Shown: positions 35,731 through 45,314, counted from the first letter of the stretch. The stretch: DNA of 64,000 nt from Cohnella mopanensis (GCF_022352055.1 NZ_JAKRWM010000002.1:558001-622000); one strand, 5' to 3'. The notes: generated by a model not told the origin, from the sequence alone. Numbers and translations: made by a program.

Positions 35731-37029
35731 TTACTTGCTAGAACGATGACTGCGCCGGAATAGCCATGCAAGGAAAAGCAATTCCGCCAATATGCCGGCG
35801 GATTGAGCTAATGAACCCAGAACGCCGCTCCATTCAGGTAATAATAAAACGAGAACGACGATGCTGATTGCCGATAGGGTAGCATTGGCGAGCTGAGAAC
35901 CGAACATCAGCTTCGTCTCCCCATTTGCCATCACGATCCCGTTTAAGGTATCTAACCAAGGGAATACGAGCACGAAAGGAAAAAATCCTCTCAAGGCATG
36001 AATACATGCAGTCAATAGCTCGTCCTTTACCCCGAGAATATGAGAAAACATCCAAGAACCAATCGGTGTAAATGCCATGAGCAGCATAAGCAACGGAGGG
36101 ATGAATCCCAACATTAATGTGAATTTACGGACGATTGCGGGATTGGTTTTTACGAACAACAAGGCAATCTGGTGGAAATAAGTGAAAAATCCCAAAACCA
36201 AGTTCATGAGGCTGCCCGCGACGGCGAACGAAGCGACGGCAAGCGTCCCCCTCTCCGTCGTTCCGAGAAGCACGTTTAGAATCGGCATCAGCCAAACGAC
36301 AATAAGCGAGGAATACAGCAACGGGTTATAGAAAGCCGTTACTTGCTTAGGCTTCGTAATGGTACATTCTTCTTCCCTTTCGGGCATTTTCTTCAGAAGA
36401 GCGCTTGATTCCCACCAGCTAATGGCAGCTTCGATTACCATGCCGAAGACGAAAATGGTCGTTCCTTGCAAGGCGCTGTTGACTCCAATGTGCAGAAAAT
36501 ACTGGGAGAGAAGAAACATGCCGAGCAGGCGGAAGATCATGGCGATCGTCAACCATCGGGTTCTCATCTTATAAATAATAACACCTTGATAGAGGCATCT
36601 TATCCCGGAAAAAACAGACAGGAACATTAAAGCTTGATAAGCGTGAATAGCTTGTTTTTCGACGATCGGATCCGCTCCATAAGCCAATCCGAATATCCAA
36701 TGCCCGATTGGCGTATAGGCGACTAACGCTCCGAAAGCAAGGGCAGCTCCGAAAACATAGAAGCTGACGCTTCTGACGGCCCGGAACGAGATGCGATCCC
36801 TGACCAGGGCTGAACACGTTTGGCGGAAAAGCACGGCCGGCTTCTCCGTTACGACTAGCAGGCTCATCGCAAGCGCGTAACCAGCGAGAATGATCTCGGG
36901 ATTGCTGGATCTGGCTAAAGTGCCGTTAATGATAACATGGCTTAAGTTGATTAATAGAACAGAAATACCCATGGGAATAAAAAACAGGAAAAGCCGTCTC
37001 AGCGAGACCGGCTCGTTATCTTGTGACAT
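35731..37029 (-). CDS. MATE/MOP-superfamily exporter
   Basis: 432 residues with about 12 membrane segments in two similar halves (NLSHVIINGTLARSSNPEIILAGYALA near the N terminus and a second GTTERGTLAVASFAVAGSL unit near residue 255). This is characteristic of the multi antimicrobial extrusion (MatE) family common in Paenibacillus. The substrate is unknown. ATG 37029 is chosen over GTG 37038 because GAGGG lies 9 bp upstream. Confidence 0.75.
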   Translation of the reverse strand: MSQDNEPVSLRRLFLFFIPMGISVLLINLSHVIINGTLARSSNPEIILAGYALAMSLLVVTEKPAVLFRQTCSALVRDRISFRAVRSVSFYVFGAALAFGALVAYTPIGHWIFGLAYGADPIVEKQAIHAYQALMFLSVFSGIRCLYQGVIIYKMRTRWLTIAMIFRLLGMFLLSQYFLHIGVNSALQGTTIFVFGMVIEAAISWWESSALLKKMPEREEECTITKPKQVTAFYNPLLYSSLIVVWLMPILNVLLGTTERGTLAVASFAVAGSLMNLVLGFFTYFHQIALLFVKTNPAIVRKFTLMLGFIPPLLMLLMAFTPIGSWMFSHILGVKDELLTACIHALRGFFPFVLVFPWLDTLNGIVMANGETKLMFGSQLANATLSAISIVVLVLLLPEWSGVLGSLAQSAGILAELLFLAWLFRRSHRSSK

Positions 37030-37082
37030 AATTGACACCCTCTAGTTGTATGTACTTGGTTCCGTGCGTCCAGATAGCTTGT

Positions 37083-37091
37083 ATTATATCA
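37083..37091 (-). promoter_or_regulatory. extended -10 promoter of the MATE-like gene
   Basis: Minus strand TGATATAAT: TG plus one base plus consensus TATAAT (37088-37083), about 54 bp before the start codon. Confidence 0.5.
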
Positions 37092-37202
37092 GATATTCGA
37101 CATGTTTCGGGAAAGGATTTCGGACATTAATGCTGGATTTCGTCGGTCTGAAATGATAAATTAAAGGATGATGGTTTTTGCTAGGCTTTAAGGAGAAATC
37201 GG

Positions 37203-37556
37203 GTGGAAACAATGAGAGTAACTGAAGTGTGGCTCGATAACCAGTTCCAATATAGCGAGCGGCATGGCATTTCGGTCCCTTGTTTGGAATGTGCCTGGGA
37301 GCAACTCGATATTGAACATCAGACGGCGATATTAGCGAGATGGGAAATGATCCGCGGATGTATACCGGATCATATTATTAGATTTGAAGCCACGATTAGA
37401 ATCAAGCAACAACAGCTTTTCGAGGAAGACGACTTCATACAATCCTGCGCCATTAACGGAGATATCGCCGATCTGGCAAGCCGTATTAATGATCTGAATA
37501 TATGGTTCCGCACGCAGCAGGAAATAGACGACGAAGCCAAAATGCATATCGGATAG
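37203..37556 (+). CDS. conserved-looking hypothetical protein
   Basis: I do not recognise a family. 117 residues, acidic, predicted mostly helical, with two Cys (CLEC) near residue 28 and a C-terminal helix DLASRINDLNIWFRTQQEIDDEAKMH. GTG at 37203 is 7 bp after AAGGAG; ATG 37212 is an alternative. It ends 22 bp before the terpene synthase gene and is probably in its operon. Confidence 0.6.
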   Translation: METMRVTEVWLDNQFQYSERHGISVPCLECAWEQLDIEHQTAILARWEMIRGCIPDHIIRFEATIRIKQQQLFEEDDFIQSCAINGDIADLASRINDLNIWFRTQQEIDDEAKMHIG

Positions 37557-37578
37557 AGCAAAGCGGAGGACCCCTGAA

Positions 37579-38658
37579 ATGAGAAGCCAGACCTTACTGG
37601 CGGGTCGAGCCCCCAGTGGACCGATTTCGCTAATGAAAAGAGTTTATAAATATGTTTTGCCCGAAGTACGAGCAGAGCTGGGCCGTTGGCGGGCTAGAGC
37701 CAATACGATCGCGGATCCCGAACTTCGCAAGCAAGCGTTGGACAGCATGAACGCCAAGCAGTTTCATTGCGAAGGCGGAGGGGTATACGCAGCGGCTAAT
37801 CTCGAGCGAAGACAGGTGTTAATCCCGTTAATCGTTGCATTACAGACGATAAGCGACTATCTGGATAATTTATGCGATCGAAGTACGTCCTTAGATCCGA
37901 ACGACTTTCGGCTGCTCCATCAAAGCATGATTGACGCGGTATCGCCCGAGTTATCGATCTCGAACTACTATGCTCTGCGGGAAGAGCAAGACGACGGCGG
38001 GTACTTGGCAGCGCTTGTCGAGCAATGCAGAGCCTCCATCGCTGAGCTTCCGACCTATCATCTGGTGCAGGAGCATGTGGTAGAGTTAGTGAAGCTATAC
38101 GGGGATTTGCAGGTATACAAGCATATTACCCTGGAGGATCGGGAACCGGCATTATTGAGCTGGTGGAACCAGCATTCTCAGCGATATCCGCAGCTCATGT
38201 GGAATGAATTCGCGGCGGCAACCGGGTCCACGCTTGGGATGTTCATGCTTTTTCTCGCTGCAAGCGATCCGTTGCTTGATGCGGATCAAGCCGCTTCGAT
38301 CAGAAATCACTATTTTCCGTCCATATGCGGCTTGCATATCTTGCTTGACTATCTGATCGACCAAGCGGAGGATAGGATCGGTGGAGATTTGAACTTCTGC
38401 AGTTACTTTGATAGTCAGCAGATGTTAGACGAACGGATGAAAATGATGGTGAATGCGGCAAGAAAATCCGCTGACGCCCTCCCGTTCGGACATTTCCATA
38501 GAATGATCGTGGAAGGCCTCGTGGCCCTCTATTTATCGGATCCGAAGGTAAAGGATCAGCAGGACGTTCGCAGAACCGCCAAGCTTCTCATGAAGGGAAG
38601 CCCATGGACTAGGGTGTTTTTCTGGCTAAACAGCCATTGGATAAGGAAGGTCATGTAG
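37579..38658 (+). CDS. ytpB: tetraprenyl-beta-curcumene synthase family protein (YtpB-like)
   Basis: Large class I terpene cyclase (DUF2600). B. subtilis YtpB converts tetraprenyl (C35) diphosphate to tetraprenyl-beta-curcumene, precursor of C35 sesquarterpenes. 359 residues, the family length. Family features: CEGGGVYAA (about 63-71), the Asp-rich metal site QTISDYLDNLCD (about 91-102), LLDYLIDQAEDRIGGDLNFC (about 256-275) and the C-terminal LMKGSPWTRVFFW. ATG after GCGGAGG. No cyclase for the next step is nearby. It may alter spore or vegetative membrane lipids. Confidence 0.88.
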   Translation: MRSQTLLAGRAPSGPISLMKRVYKYVLPEVRAELGRWRARANTIADPELRKQALDSMNAKQFHCEGGGVYAAANLERRQVLIPLIVALQTISDYLDNLCDRSTSLDPNDFRLLHQSMIDAVSPELSISNYYALREEQDDGGYLAALVEQCRASIAELPTYHLVQEHVVELVKLYGDLQVYKHITLEDREPALLSWWNQHSQRYPQLMWNEFAAATGSTLGMFMLFLAASDPLLDADQAASIRNHYFPSICGLHILLDYLIDQAEDRIGGDLNFCSYFDSQQMLDERMKMMVNAARKSADALPFGHFHRMIVEGLVALYLSDPKVKDQQDVRRTAKLLMKGSPWTRVFFWLNSHWIRKVM

Positions 38659-38687
38659 AGCATTAGAGATAATTGGGAGGAATTGGG

Positions 38688-39656
38688 ATGAATGCTGTGA
38701 AAAAGATTGCCGTATTAACAAGCGGTGGGGATTCTCAAGGGATGAACGCTGCGGTTCGAGCTGTCGTCAGGAGCGCGTTGTACCGCGGTTTGGAAGTTTA
38801 CGGCGTACAACGTGGCTATCAAGGTTTGCTCAACCAAGATCTTAGACCGATGGATTTGCGTAGCGTGGGGGATATTATCCAACGCGGAGGTACGATTCTC
38901 CAAACGGCGCGCTGTAAAGAGTTTATTACCCCGGAAGGCCAACAACGCGGCGCCGACGTTCTTCGCGAACAAGGAATCGACGGATTAGTCGTTATCGGCG
39001 GAGACGGTTCCTATCATGGTGCCAACAAACTCAGTAAGCTAGGAATCAAAACGATGGGATTGCCGGGGACGATCGATAACGATATTCCGTTCACCGACTT
39101 TACGATTGGATTCGATACGGCGGTTAGCATTGTCGTAGATGCGATCAACAAGCTTCGCGATACGATGACTTCCCACGAGAGATCGTCGGTCGTAGAAGTC
39201 ATGGGACGCCATTGCGGCGATATTGCCTTGTACGCTGGCTTGGCTAGCGGAGCGGAAGCGATTCTCGTACCGGAAGTGCCATTTGATATTAAAGATATTT
39301 CCTTACGGATGAAAGATAACTTCCAGAAGGGCAAACGGCATGGAATCGTTGTCGTGGCCGAGGGCGTATGCTCTGGGGAAGAAGTGGCTAGGAATATTAC
39401 GGAATACAGCGGTATCGAGCCGCGGGTTACTGTCCTTGGACATATTCAACGCGGAGGTTCTCCTACGCACAACGACCGGATTCTGGCGAGCCAGCTGGCC
39501 GATTATGCGGTTCAACGTTTGTTAGAGGGCGATTCGGGTAAAGGAATCGGAATCATAAATGGTGAATTCGTAGCAACCGATATTGATAAAGTAGTATCGA
39601 CTAAGAAGTCCTTTAATTTGGATTTGTACAATTTGGCCTTGCGATTGTCTCAATAA
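38688..39656 (+). CDS. pfkA: ATP-dependent 6-phosphofructokinase
   Basis: Glycolytic enzyme, fructose-6-phosphate to fructose-1,6-bisphosphate, 322 residues. Motifs: TSGGDSQGMNAAVRA (ATP site; Gln replaces the more usual Pro), VVIGGDGSYHGA (GDGS for ATP-Mg), PGTIDNDIPFTDFTIGFDTA with catalytic Asp, EVMGRHCGDIA and ILGHIQRGGSP-type VLGHIQRGGSPTHNDR. ATG 38688 lies 7 bp after GGGAGG. It follows ytpB by 29 bp, an unusual neighbour, since pfkA is normally paired with pyk or accA. Confidence 0.95.
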   Translation: MNAVKKIAVLTSGGDSQGMNAAVRAVVRSALYRGLEVYGVQRGYQGLLNQDLRPMDLRSVGDIIQRGGTILQTARCKEFITPEGQQRGADVLREQGIDGLVVIGGDGSYHGANKLSKLGIKTMGLPGTIDNDIPFTDFTIGFDTAVSIVVDAINKLRDTMTSHERSSVVEVMGRHCGDIALYAGLASGAEAILVPEVPFDIKDISLRMKDNFQKGKRHGIVVVAEGVCSGEEVARNITEYSGIEPRVTVLGHIQRGGSPTHNDRILASQLADYAVQRLLEGDSGKGIGIINGEFVATDIDKVVSTKKSFNLDLYNLALRLSQ

Positions 39657-39670
39657 TGTCGTGACGAGTG

Positions 39671-39716
39671 AGGGGCTGAACAGGAGGACTATTTCGGTCT
39701 TGCCTGTCAGCCCCTT
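39671..39716 (+). terminator. terminator-like hairpin after pfkA
   Basis: Stem AGGGGCTGaACAGG / CCTGTCAGCCCCT with a 17-base loop; only three T follow. Confidence 0.6.
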
Positions 39717-39744
39717 TGCGTCTACTAAGGGAAGGGGTTAGAAG

Positions 39745-39942
39745 ATGTTCTTATATAAACTGGAAGTTAGCCTGGCGGACAAGGATGTCGCTTTGATCGT
39801 AATGGGAGACAACGATGAAGAAGTGATGAGAGAAGCAGAAATGCACTTATCGAAATATTACGTCGTACCTCCCGAAATTCGCGAAATCGCATTAATCGAG
39901 AAGAAGCGCGCGAACAAAGGGACGGCATACGTGATCGAATAG
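39745..39942 (+). CDS. DUF3906 family small protein
   Basis: 65-residue soluble protein opening MFLYKLEVSLADKDVALIVM and containing EMHLSKYYVVPPEIREI. The pattern fits the DUF3906 family of Bacillales, function unknown. ATG preceded by GGAAGGGG. Stands alone between two hairpins. Confidence 0.8.
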   Translation: MFLYKLEVSLADKDVALIVMGDNDEEVMREAEMHLSKYYVVPPEIREIALIEKKRANKGTAYVIE

Positions 39943-39971
39943 TAACTTTTCTTGATATAGAAAAAGGTAAG

Positions 39972-40003
39972 AGCTGACATCTGGGTCGAGGTGTCAGCTT
40001 TTG
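39972..40003 (+). terminator. terminator after the DUF3906 gene
   Basis: Perfect 8-bp stem AGCTGACA / TGTCAGCT with a 12-base loop and a TTTTG tail. Confidence 0.65.
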
Positions 40004-40050
40004 TATGTATTTGTATGTATTTTGCGCTAGCGCGGAAATCTAATATCCAT

Positions 40051-40056
40051 TATAAT
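40051..40056 (+). promoter_or_regulatory. -10 box of the deoR-deoC-pdp operon
   Basis: Consensus TATAAT, about 75 bp before the deoR start. The -35 region is poor (GCGC-rich palindrome GCGCTAGCGC at 40024-40033), suggesting an activator or an atypical promoter. Confidence 0.5.
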
Positions 40057-40067
40057 AGCGGATATGA

Positions 40068-40101
40068 GAACATAATTTCATTTCAAATGAACATAATTTC
40101 A
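40068..40101 (+). promoter_or_regulatory. deoO: duplicated DeoR operator
   Basis: The 13-mer GAACATAATTTCA occurs at 40068-40080 and again at 40089-40101, exactly 21 bp (two helical turns) apart. Each copy has TGAA/TTCA-type dyad symmetry. The second copy with flanks matches the B. subtilis DeoR operator, which I recall as ATTGAACAAAATTTCAAT, at about 15 of 18 positions. It lies just downstream of the inferred transcription start. Confidence 0.75.
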
Positions 40102-40129
40102 AAAATCTGATCTTTGAATGGTGTGAGTT

Positions 40130-41080
40130 TTGTTGGAAAACGACAAAATCAAAAAAATAATCGAAGCGGCCAAGTTATATTACCATTTGGATTATAGCCA
40201 GAATCAAATAGCAGATGCTCTTGGCGTATCTAGGCCTACAGTATCCCGTCTTCTTCAGCAGGCGAAAACAGAAGGAATCGTCACGATCGAGATCAAGGAT
40301 CCGACAGAGGATGTCGAGGTTCTGAAAAACTTGTTGAAAGAAAGATTCCAACTGAACAATGTGATCGTTGCTTATACTCCGGCTTATGAAGAACATATCG
40401 TGAAAAAATACATCGGTCAGGCAGCGGCAACCTACGTCGCGGAATTGGCTAAAGACGGAGACACCATCGGCGCTTCATGGGGCTCAACGATGTATCAGGT
40501 TGCCCTTCAGTTGAAGACGAAACCCTTGAACAATTCTTTCGTCGTTCAATTGAATGGCGGCGTTAGCGACGCCGATGTCCACATCTCCCCTTCGGAAATC
40601 GTTCATTTATTCGGGAAAGCGTTTCAAGTAACGCCTTACTTCATGTACTTGCCGGCCATTGTTGATCATATTCTCGTCAAGCAATCCATGCTTACGGATC
40701 GACATATTCGCAGAGTGATGGATATGGGTAAAGGGGCGAATATCGCTGTGTTCACAGCTGGCTCCCCGACTCCGGATTCCGTGCTCATCAATTCGAATTA
40801 TTTGCGCGAGGATGAGCTTGAAATCATCAAATCGCAAGCGGTAGGCGACATATGTTCGAGATATTTCGACTGTAACGGTGAAATATGCTTGCCAAGCCTA
40901 GATGAACGAACGGTAGGGATTGAGCTGGCGGACTTGCGTTCGAAGGAACATTCCATTCTCGTTGCGGGAGGGCCTTCCAAGACGAATGCGATCTACGGAG
41001 CGCTTAAAGGGAAGTACGCGAACACTTTAGTGACGGATCAGATTACGGCCAAACACCTACTTGGAAAAATAGACACATAG
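40130..41080 (+). CDS. deoR: deoxyribonucleoside regulator DeoR (SorC family)
   Basis: Repressor of nucleoside catabolism; B. subtilis DeoR is induced by deoxyribose-5-phosphate. 316 residues: N-terminal HTH with [26 protein letters not shown] (about residues 20-45), then the SorC sugar-phosphate-binding domain (about 60-312) with [16 protein letters not shown] and [18 protein letters not shown]. Start TTG 40130 or TTG 40133; the Shine-Dalgarno (GGTGTGAG) is weak. It is the first gene of the deoC-pdp-pupG cluster and has a duplicated operator in its leader. Confidence 0.9.
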   Translation: MLENDKIKKIIEAAKLYYHLDYSQNQIADALGVSRPTVSRLLQQAKTEGIVTIEIKDPTEDVEVLKNLLKERFQLNNVIVAYTPAYEEHIVKKYIGQAAATYVAELAKDGDTIGASWGSTMYQVALQLKTKPLNNSFVVQLNGGVSDADVHISPSEIVHLFGKAFQVTPYFMYLPAIVDHILVKQSMLTDRHIRRVMDMGKGANIAVFTAGSPTPDSVLINSNYLREDELEIIKSQAVGDICSRYFDCNGEICLPSLDERTVGIELADLRSKEHSILVAGGPSKTNAIYGALKGKYANTLVTDQITAKHLLGKIDT

Positions 41081-41091
41081 GAGAGATCATA

Positions 41092-41763
41092 ATGACGCCA
41101 GAACAAATCGCGGGAATGATAGATCATACCTTGTTAGCCGCTGTAAGCTCTGAGGAAGAGATCATCCGGATATGCAAGGAAGCGAAGCAATACGGCTTCG
41201 CAACCGTATGCGTGAATCCTTACTGGGTTCCGCTTGCCGCTAAGGAATTGAAAGGCAGTTCAGTCGGGTTAACGACGGTAATCGGTTTTCCTCTTGGGGC
41301 GAGCCGGACAGAGATCAAAGCTGCGGAAGCATCCGATGCGATTGCTGCCGGAGCTACGGAAATCGACATGGTTCTTAACGTCGGAGCACTGAAATCCGGT
41401 CATGTCGATGCGGTCAAGCAAGATATCGTAGAAGTTGTTAAAGCATGTAAAGGGAAAGCACAAGTTAAAGTCATTATCGAAACCTGCTATCTTACGGATG
41501 AGGAGAAACGGCAAGCGTCTCTTCTATGTAAGGAAGCGGGAGCGGATTTCGTCAAGACTTCGACGGGGTTCGGAACCGGCGGGGCCACCGTCGAAGACAT
41601 CGCGCTCATTCGTCACGTCGTGGGTCCGGACATGGGCATTAAAGCTTCCGGGGGAGTCCGGGACTTGGATATCGCGAAGAAATTGATTCAAGCCGGAGCA
41701 ACTCGGCTCGGCGCGAGTTCGTCCATTGCGATTGTAACGGGCGGAGTCGGGCAAGGCTATTAA
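41092..41763 (+). CDS. deoC: deoxyribose-phosphate aldolase
   Basis: Cleaves 2-deoxyribose-5-phosphate to glyceraldehyde-3-phosphate and acetaldehyde. 223 residues. The Schiff-base lysine lies in [15 protein letters not shown] (about residues 152-166), and the phosphate-binding [26 protein letters not shown] segment follows (with the second catalytic Lys). ATG after AGGAGAG, 11 bp after deoR. Confidence 0.96.
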   Translation: MTPEQIAGMIDHTLLAAVSSEEEIIRICKEAKQYGFATVCVNPYWVPLAAKELKGSSVGLTTVIGFPLGASRTEIKAAEASDAIAAGATEIDMVLNVGALKSGHVDAVKQDIVEVVKACKGKAQVKVIIETCYLTDEEKRQASLLCKEAGADFVKTSTGFGTGGATVEDIALIRHVVGPDMGIKASGGVRDLDIAKKLIQAGATRLGASSSIAIVTGGVGQGY

Positions 41764-41797
41764 TCTAGACAGGTTAATTAAATTAGGGGGATAAGCG

Positions 41798-43099
41798 ATG
41801 AGAACCGTCGATTTAATTACGAAAAAAAGAGATGGCGGAGAACTAACGGAGAACGAAATCAACACTCTCATTAGCGGATATACTGAGGGCACCATTCCCG
41901 ATTACCAGATGTCGGCGATGGCGATGGCTATTTTCTTCCGCGGGATGACCCCGACGGAAAGGGCAAACTTGACGATGGCCATGGTCCATTCCGGAGAAAC
42001 GATCGATCTGTCGGCGATTAACGGAGTTAAAGTGGATAAGCATAGTACGGGGGGCGTAGGGGATACGACTACGCTCGTGCTTGCGCCTCTAGTGGCCTCG
42101 ATAGGCGTGCCCGTGGCCAAAATGTCTGGAAGAGGATTAGGCCATACGGGCGGAACGATCGATAAGCTGGAATCCGTTCCCGGATTTCACGTGGAGATCG
42201 ACAATTCCACCTTCATTGAGCTAGTGAACCAGAACGGTCTAGCGGTCATCGGTCAAAGCGATAACTTAACCCCTGCCGATAAAAAGCTTTATGGACTTAG
42301 AGATGTGACGGGTACCGTAAATTCCATTCCGCTCATCGCAAGCTCCATCATGAGCAAGAAAATCGCCTCGGGGGCGGATGCTATCGTTCTTGACGTGAAG
42401 ACTGGCGATGGCGCTTTCATGAAAGAGATGAACGAAGCGGAAGAATTGGCCGCTTGTATGGTCGATATCGGCAACCGCGTTGGACGCCGTACGGTAGCCG
42501 TCCTCTCCGACATGAGCCAGCCGCTCGGCAATGCGATCGGCAATGCACTAGAGGTTAAGGAAGCAATTGATACCCTAAGAGGAACTGGGCCCGAGGATTT
42601 GACAGAGCTTTGCTTGACTTTAGGTAGCCATATGGCTGTATTATCGGGTGTTGCCTCGACAAAGGAGGAAGCCCGACAATTGTTGGAGCAATCGATTGCT
42701 AACGGCCATGCCCTTGAGAAGTTCAAGACGTTCTTGGCAGCGCAAGGTGGAGACGCTTCGGTAGTGGATCACCCCGAGCGTTTGCCTACTGCGAAATATC
42801 GGATCGAAGTTCCGGCCAAGGAAGCGGGATATGTCGCGAACATAGCCGCAGAGAATATGGGACTGGCTGCCATGCTTCTCGGAGCTGGTCGTGCGACGAA
42901 GGAATCGCGAATCGATCTGGCGGTAGGGATCGTCCTGCATAAGAAGATAGGCGATTCCGTACAGCTAGGCGAATCATTGGCAACAATTCATTCCAATTCT
43001 GAATCGGCAGATGAAGCATTGGCGAAAATGTATGAATCCATGCAAATTCAGAGTCAACCGGTAACCCCTCCTCCGCTTCTTGTCGGAGAAGTGAAATAG
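41798..43099 (+). CDS. pdp: pyrimidine-nucleoside phosphorylase
   Basis: Phosphorolysis of uridine, thymidine and deoxyuridine to the base and (deoxy)ribose-1-phosphate. 433 residues. N-terminal helical domain, glycosyl-phosphorylase family signature [18 protein letters not shown] (about residues 108-125), phosphate site [14 protein letters not shown] (about 81-94), and a C-terminal domain. ATG after TAGGGGGA. Operon with deoC. Confidence 0.95.
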   Translation: MRTVDLITKKRDGGELTENEINTLISGYTEGTIPDYQMSAMAMAIFFRGMTPTERANLTMAMVHSGETIDLSAINGVKVDKHSTGGVGDTTTLVLAPLVASIGVPVAKMSGRGLGHTGGTIDKLESVPGFHVEIDNSTFIELVNQNGLAVIGQSDNLTPADKKLYGLRDVTGTVNSIPLIASSIMSKKIASGADAIVLDVKTGDGAFMKEMNEAEELAACMVDIGNRVGRRTVAVLSDMSQPLGNAIGNALEVKEAIDTLRGTGPEDLTELCLTLGSHMAVLSGVASTKEEARQLLEQSIANGHALEKFKTFLAAQGGDASVVDHPERLPTAKYRIEVPAKEAGYVANIAAENMGLAAMLLGAGRATKESRIDLAVGIVLHKKIGDSVQLGESLATIHSNSESADEALAKMYESMQIQSQPVTPPPLLVGEVK

Positions 43100-43152
43100 A
43101 CGATAGAGACGTATCGAAATTGGGGTAGTTTATTAAAGGGGGTGAATTGAAA

Positions 43153-43974
43153 ATGGGCCAGTTGCTTCACAGAATGGAAGAGGCGAAAACCTATATTCAG
43201 TCACAGATTTCCGTTCAGCCGCAAATCGGTCTTATTCTCGGCTCCGGGTTGGGCGAGCTCGCCGACGACATTCAAGACGCTGTCCGAATTCCTTACGAGT
43301 CGATCCCGCATTTTCCGGTTTCGACGGTCGAAGGCCATGCGGGCCAGCTTGTAACAGGCCGACTCCATAATAAGACTGTCATCGCAATGCAAGGGCGGTT
43401 TCATTATTATGAAGGCTATTCGATGCAAGAGGTCACGTTCCCGGTACGCGTCATGAAGGCATTAGGGGTCGACCAGCTAATCGTAACGAACGCTTGCGGA
43501 GGCATGAATCCCGAGTTTAAACCGGGGGATTTGATGCTTATCCAGGATCACCTGAACATGACCGGGGCTAATCCGCTAATTGGTGCTAACGAGCCGACAT
43601 TGGGACCTAGATTTCCGGATATGAGCAGGGCGTATACGCCTGAATTGCTTGAGTTAGTTCGGGAAACGGCTAAATCGTTAGGCATTAACGTCCAACAGGG
43701 GGTATATGCCGGAATTACAGGTCCGACCTATATGACTCCAGCGGAATTGACGATGCTCCGCAAGCTTGGCGGGGATGCGGTAGGCATGTCAACGGTACCT
43801 GAGGTTATCGTGGCTAGTCACATGGCCATGAAGGTGATTGGGATTTCCTGCGTGACGGACATGGCGATTGGCGAGCACTTGGAGCCGTTGAGCCATGAAC
43901 AAGTGATTGAAGTAGCCAATCGCACGAAACCAATGTTCATCTCGCTAGTTAGGGAGATCGTTGCGCGATTGTAA
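43153..43974 (+). CDS. pupG: purine nucleoside phosphorylase
   Basis: Trimeric low-molecular-mass PNP cleaving inosine, guanosine and their deoxy forms. 273 residues. Seen: LILGSGLGELAD phosphate loop (about 25-36), VEGHAGQLVTG (about 61-71), QGRFHYYEGYS, NACGGMNPEF, and GGDAVGMSTVPE (about 211-222) with the substrate-binding Met/Thr region. ATG 43153 is chosen over TTG 43147 by its 8-bp spacing from AAAGGGGGTG. Confidence 0.93.
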   Translation: MGQLLHRMEEAKTYIQSQISVQPQIGLILGSGLGELADDIQDAVRIPYESIPHFPVSTVEGHAGQLVTGRLHNKTVIAMQGRFHYYEGYSMQEVTFPVRVMKALGVDQLIVTNACGGMNPEFKPGDLMLIQDHLNMTGANPLIGANEPTLGPRFPDMSRAYTPELLELVRETAKSLGINVQQGVYAGITGPTYMTPAELTMLRKLGGDAVGMSTVPEVIVASHMAMKVIGISCVTDMAIGEHLEPLSHEQVIEVANRTKPMFISLVREIVARL

Positions 43975-44036
43975 GCTAGTCGAGTTAAACCATTGATCCT
44001 TACATCAAACATCAGAATTAGGGGAGGCTTTTAAGG

Positions 44037-45155
44037 ATGAAGAAAAGAATTATTATGCTAGCTTTACTAACGATGGTATTCTCCGTGCTCGCGGCTTGCG
44101 GAAGCAAAAATAACGGTGGCAATTCGGCCAGTTCTCCTGCCCAAGAAAGCGGCAGCTCGGCACCGGCGGCAAGTCCGGCTGTTGACCTGAAAGTCGGTAT
44201 GGTAACCGACTCGGGTACGATCGATGACAAGTCTTTTAACCAAGGGACTTGGGAAGGCGTTCTTAAAGCAGAAGCGGAATTAGGCGTGAAGAAGAAGTAC
44301 TTGAAACCGGCTGGAACTACAGAGGCCGATTATTCCAAAGAAATCGGAAACTTGTATGACGCTGGCTTTAAATTCATCTTAGCGCCAGGCTTCAAGTTCG
44401 AAACGGCAATCTTTAAAGCCCAAGATAAATATAAAGACGCTAAATTTGTTATTATCGATGGTGGACCGCAAAATGGCGACTACAATTACGTAGTTAAAGA
44501 AAACACGGTTTCCGTCTATTTTGCAGAGCATGAATCCGGATTTTTGGCAGGGATCGCTACCGCTCTTGAAATCAAAGAAGGCGAAGCAGGCTTTATCGGC
44601 GGTATGGAAATTCCCGCGGTTCAGAAGTTTAACTGGGGATTCCAGCAAGGCCTAGCTTATGCGAATGAGAACCTGGGCACTAAATTATCGCTCAAAGCGG
44701 AAAACGTCATTTACCAAGGCAGCTTCGATAACGTTGCGGCAGGTAGCCAATTGGCTGCGCAAATGTACGATCGCGGAGTTAAGGTTATTTTCGCGGCAGC
44801 TGGCGGAGTAGGCGTAGGAGCGATTAACGAAACGAAAAACCGTTCAGGCGTGTGGATCGTAGGCGTAGACGTAGACCAATATAAAGATGGCGAGAAAAAC
44901 GGTAAATCGGTCGTTCTTACTTCCGCTATGAAGTATATTGACACGGTCGCGTACGATATGATCAAAGCTGAGGCAGAGGGTAATTTCCCTGGCGGCAAAA
45001 CGTTGACATTCGATGCGAAGAATGACGGAATTGGTCTTCCGAAAGAAAATCCGAACCTTTCGGCAGAGACGGTGTCCAAAGTTGCCGAAATCTATGAAAA
45101 GTTGAAATCCGGTGAAATTAAAGTCGCTGGCGAAAAAGGTAACTTGATCAAGTAA
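44037..45155 (+). CDS. nupN: BmpA-family nucleoside-binding lipoprotein
   Basis: Substrate-binding lipoprotein of a nucleoside ABC importer. 372 residues with a signal peptide and lipobox VLAACGS (Cys about residue 20), a Ser/Gly/Ala-rich linker, and a BmpA/PnrA-type domain beginning LKVGMVTDSGTIDDKSFNQGTWEG. It precedes the ATPase and two permeases. The arrangement equals B. subtilis nupNOPQ (guanosine uptake), and the salvage genes upstream support nucleosides as substrates. Confidence 0.88.
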   Translation: MKKRIIMLALLTMVFSVLAACGSKNNGGNSASSPAQESGSSAPAASPAVDLKVGMVTDSGTIDDKSFNQGTWEGVLKAEAELGVKKKYLKPAGTTEADYSKEIGNLYDAGFKFILAPGFKFETAIFKAQDKYKDAKFVIIDGGPQNGDYNYVVKENTVSVYFAEHESGFLAGIATALEIKEGEAGFIGGMEIPAVQKFNWGFQQGLAYANENLGTKLSLKAENVIYQGSFDNVAAGSQLAAQMYDRGVKVIFAAAGGVGVGAINETKNRSGVWIVGVDVDQYKDGEKNGKSVVLTSAMKYIDTVAYDMIKAEAEGNFPGGKTLTFDAKNDGIGLPKENPNLSAETVSKVAEIYEKLKSGEIKVAGEKGNLIK

Positions 45156-45172
45156 GAGCGAACTGAATACAA

Positions 45173-45198
45173 AAAAGACGGGAACTCCGTCTTTTTTT
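45173..45198 (+). terminator. terminator or attenuator between lipoprotein and ATPase genes
   Basis: Stem AAAGACGG / CCGTCTTT with a short loop and a T run. Partial termination here would give excess binding protein over transporter, as is common for such operons. Confidence 0.75.
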
Positions 45199-45261
45199 GT
45201 TCAACAGACCTGATAAGCTATCGGCTTATCGGGCGTGTTGAACTCTTTAAGCCAAGAGTTC
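45199..45261 (+). promoter_or_regulatory. two mutually exclusive hairpins in the nupN-nupO gap
   Basis: Hairpin A pairs GTTCAACA (45199-45206) with TGTTGAAC (45236-45243) and has an inner 9-bp stem CTGATAAGC / GCTTATCGG. Hairpin B pairs GAACTCTT (45240-45247) with AAGAGTTC (45254-45261). They share GAAC at 45240-45243, so both cannot form at once. A run of A follows hairpin B. Confidence 0.5.
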
Positions 45262-45314
45262 AAAAAAAGCCTCTATAAGTAATCATTTCGTCCTGTCCAG
45301 GGGAGGAAGCACTG

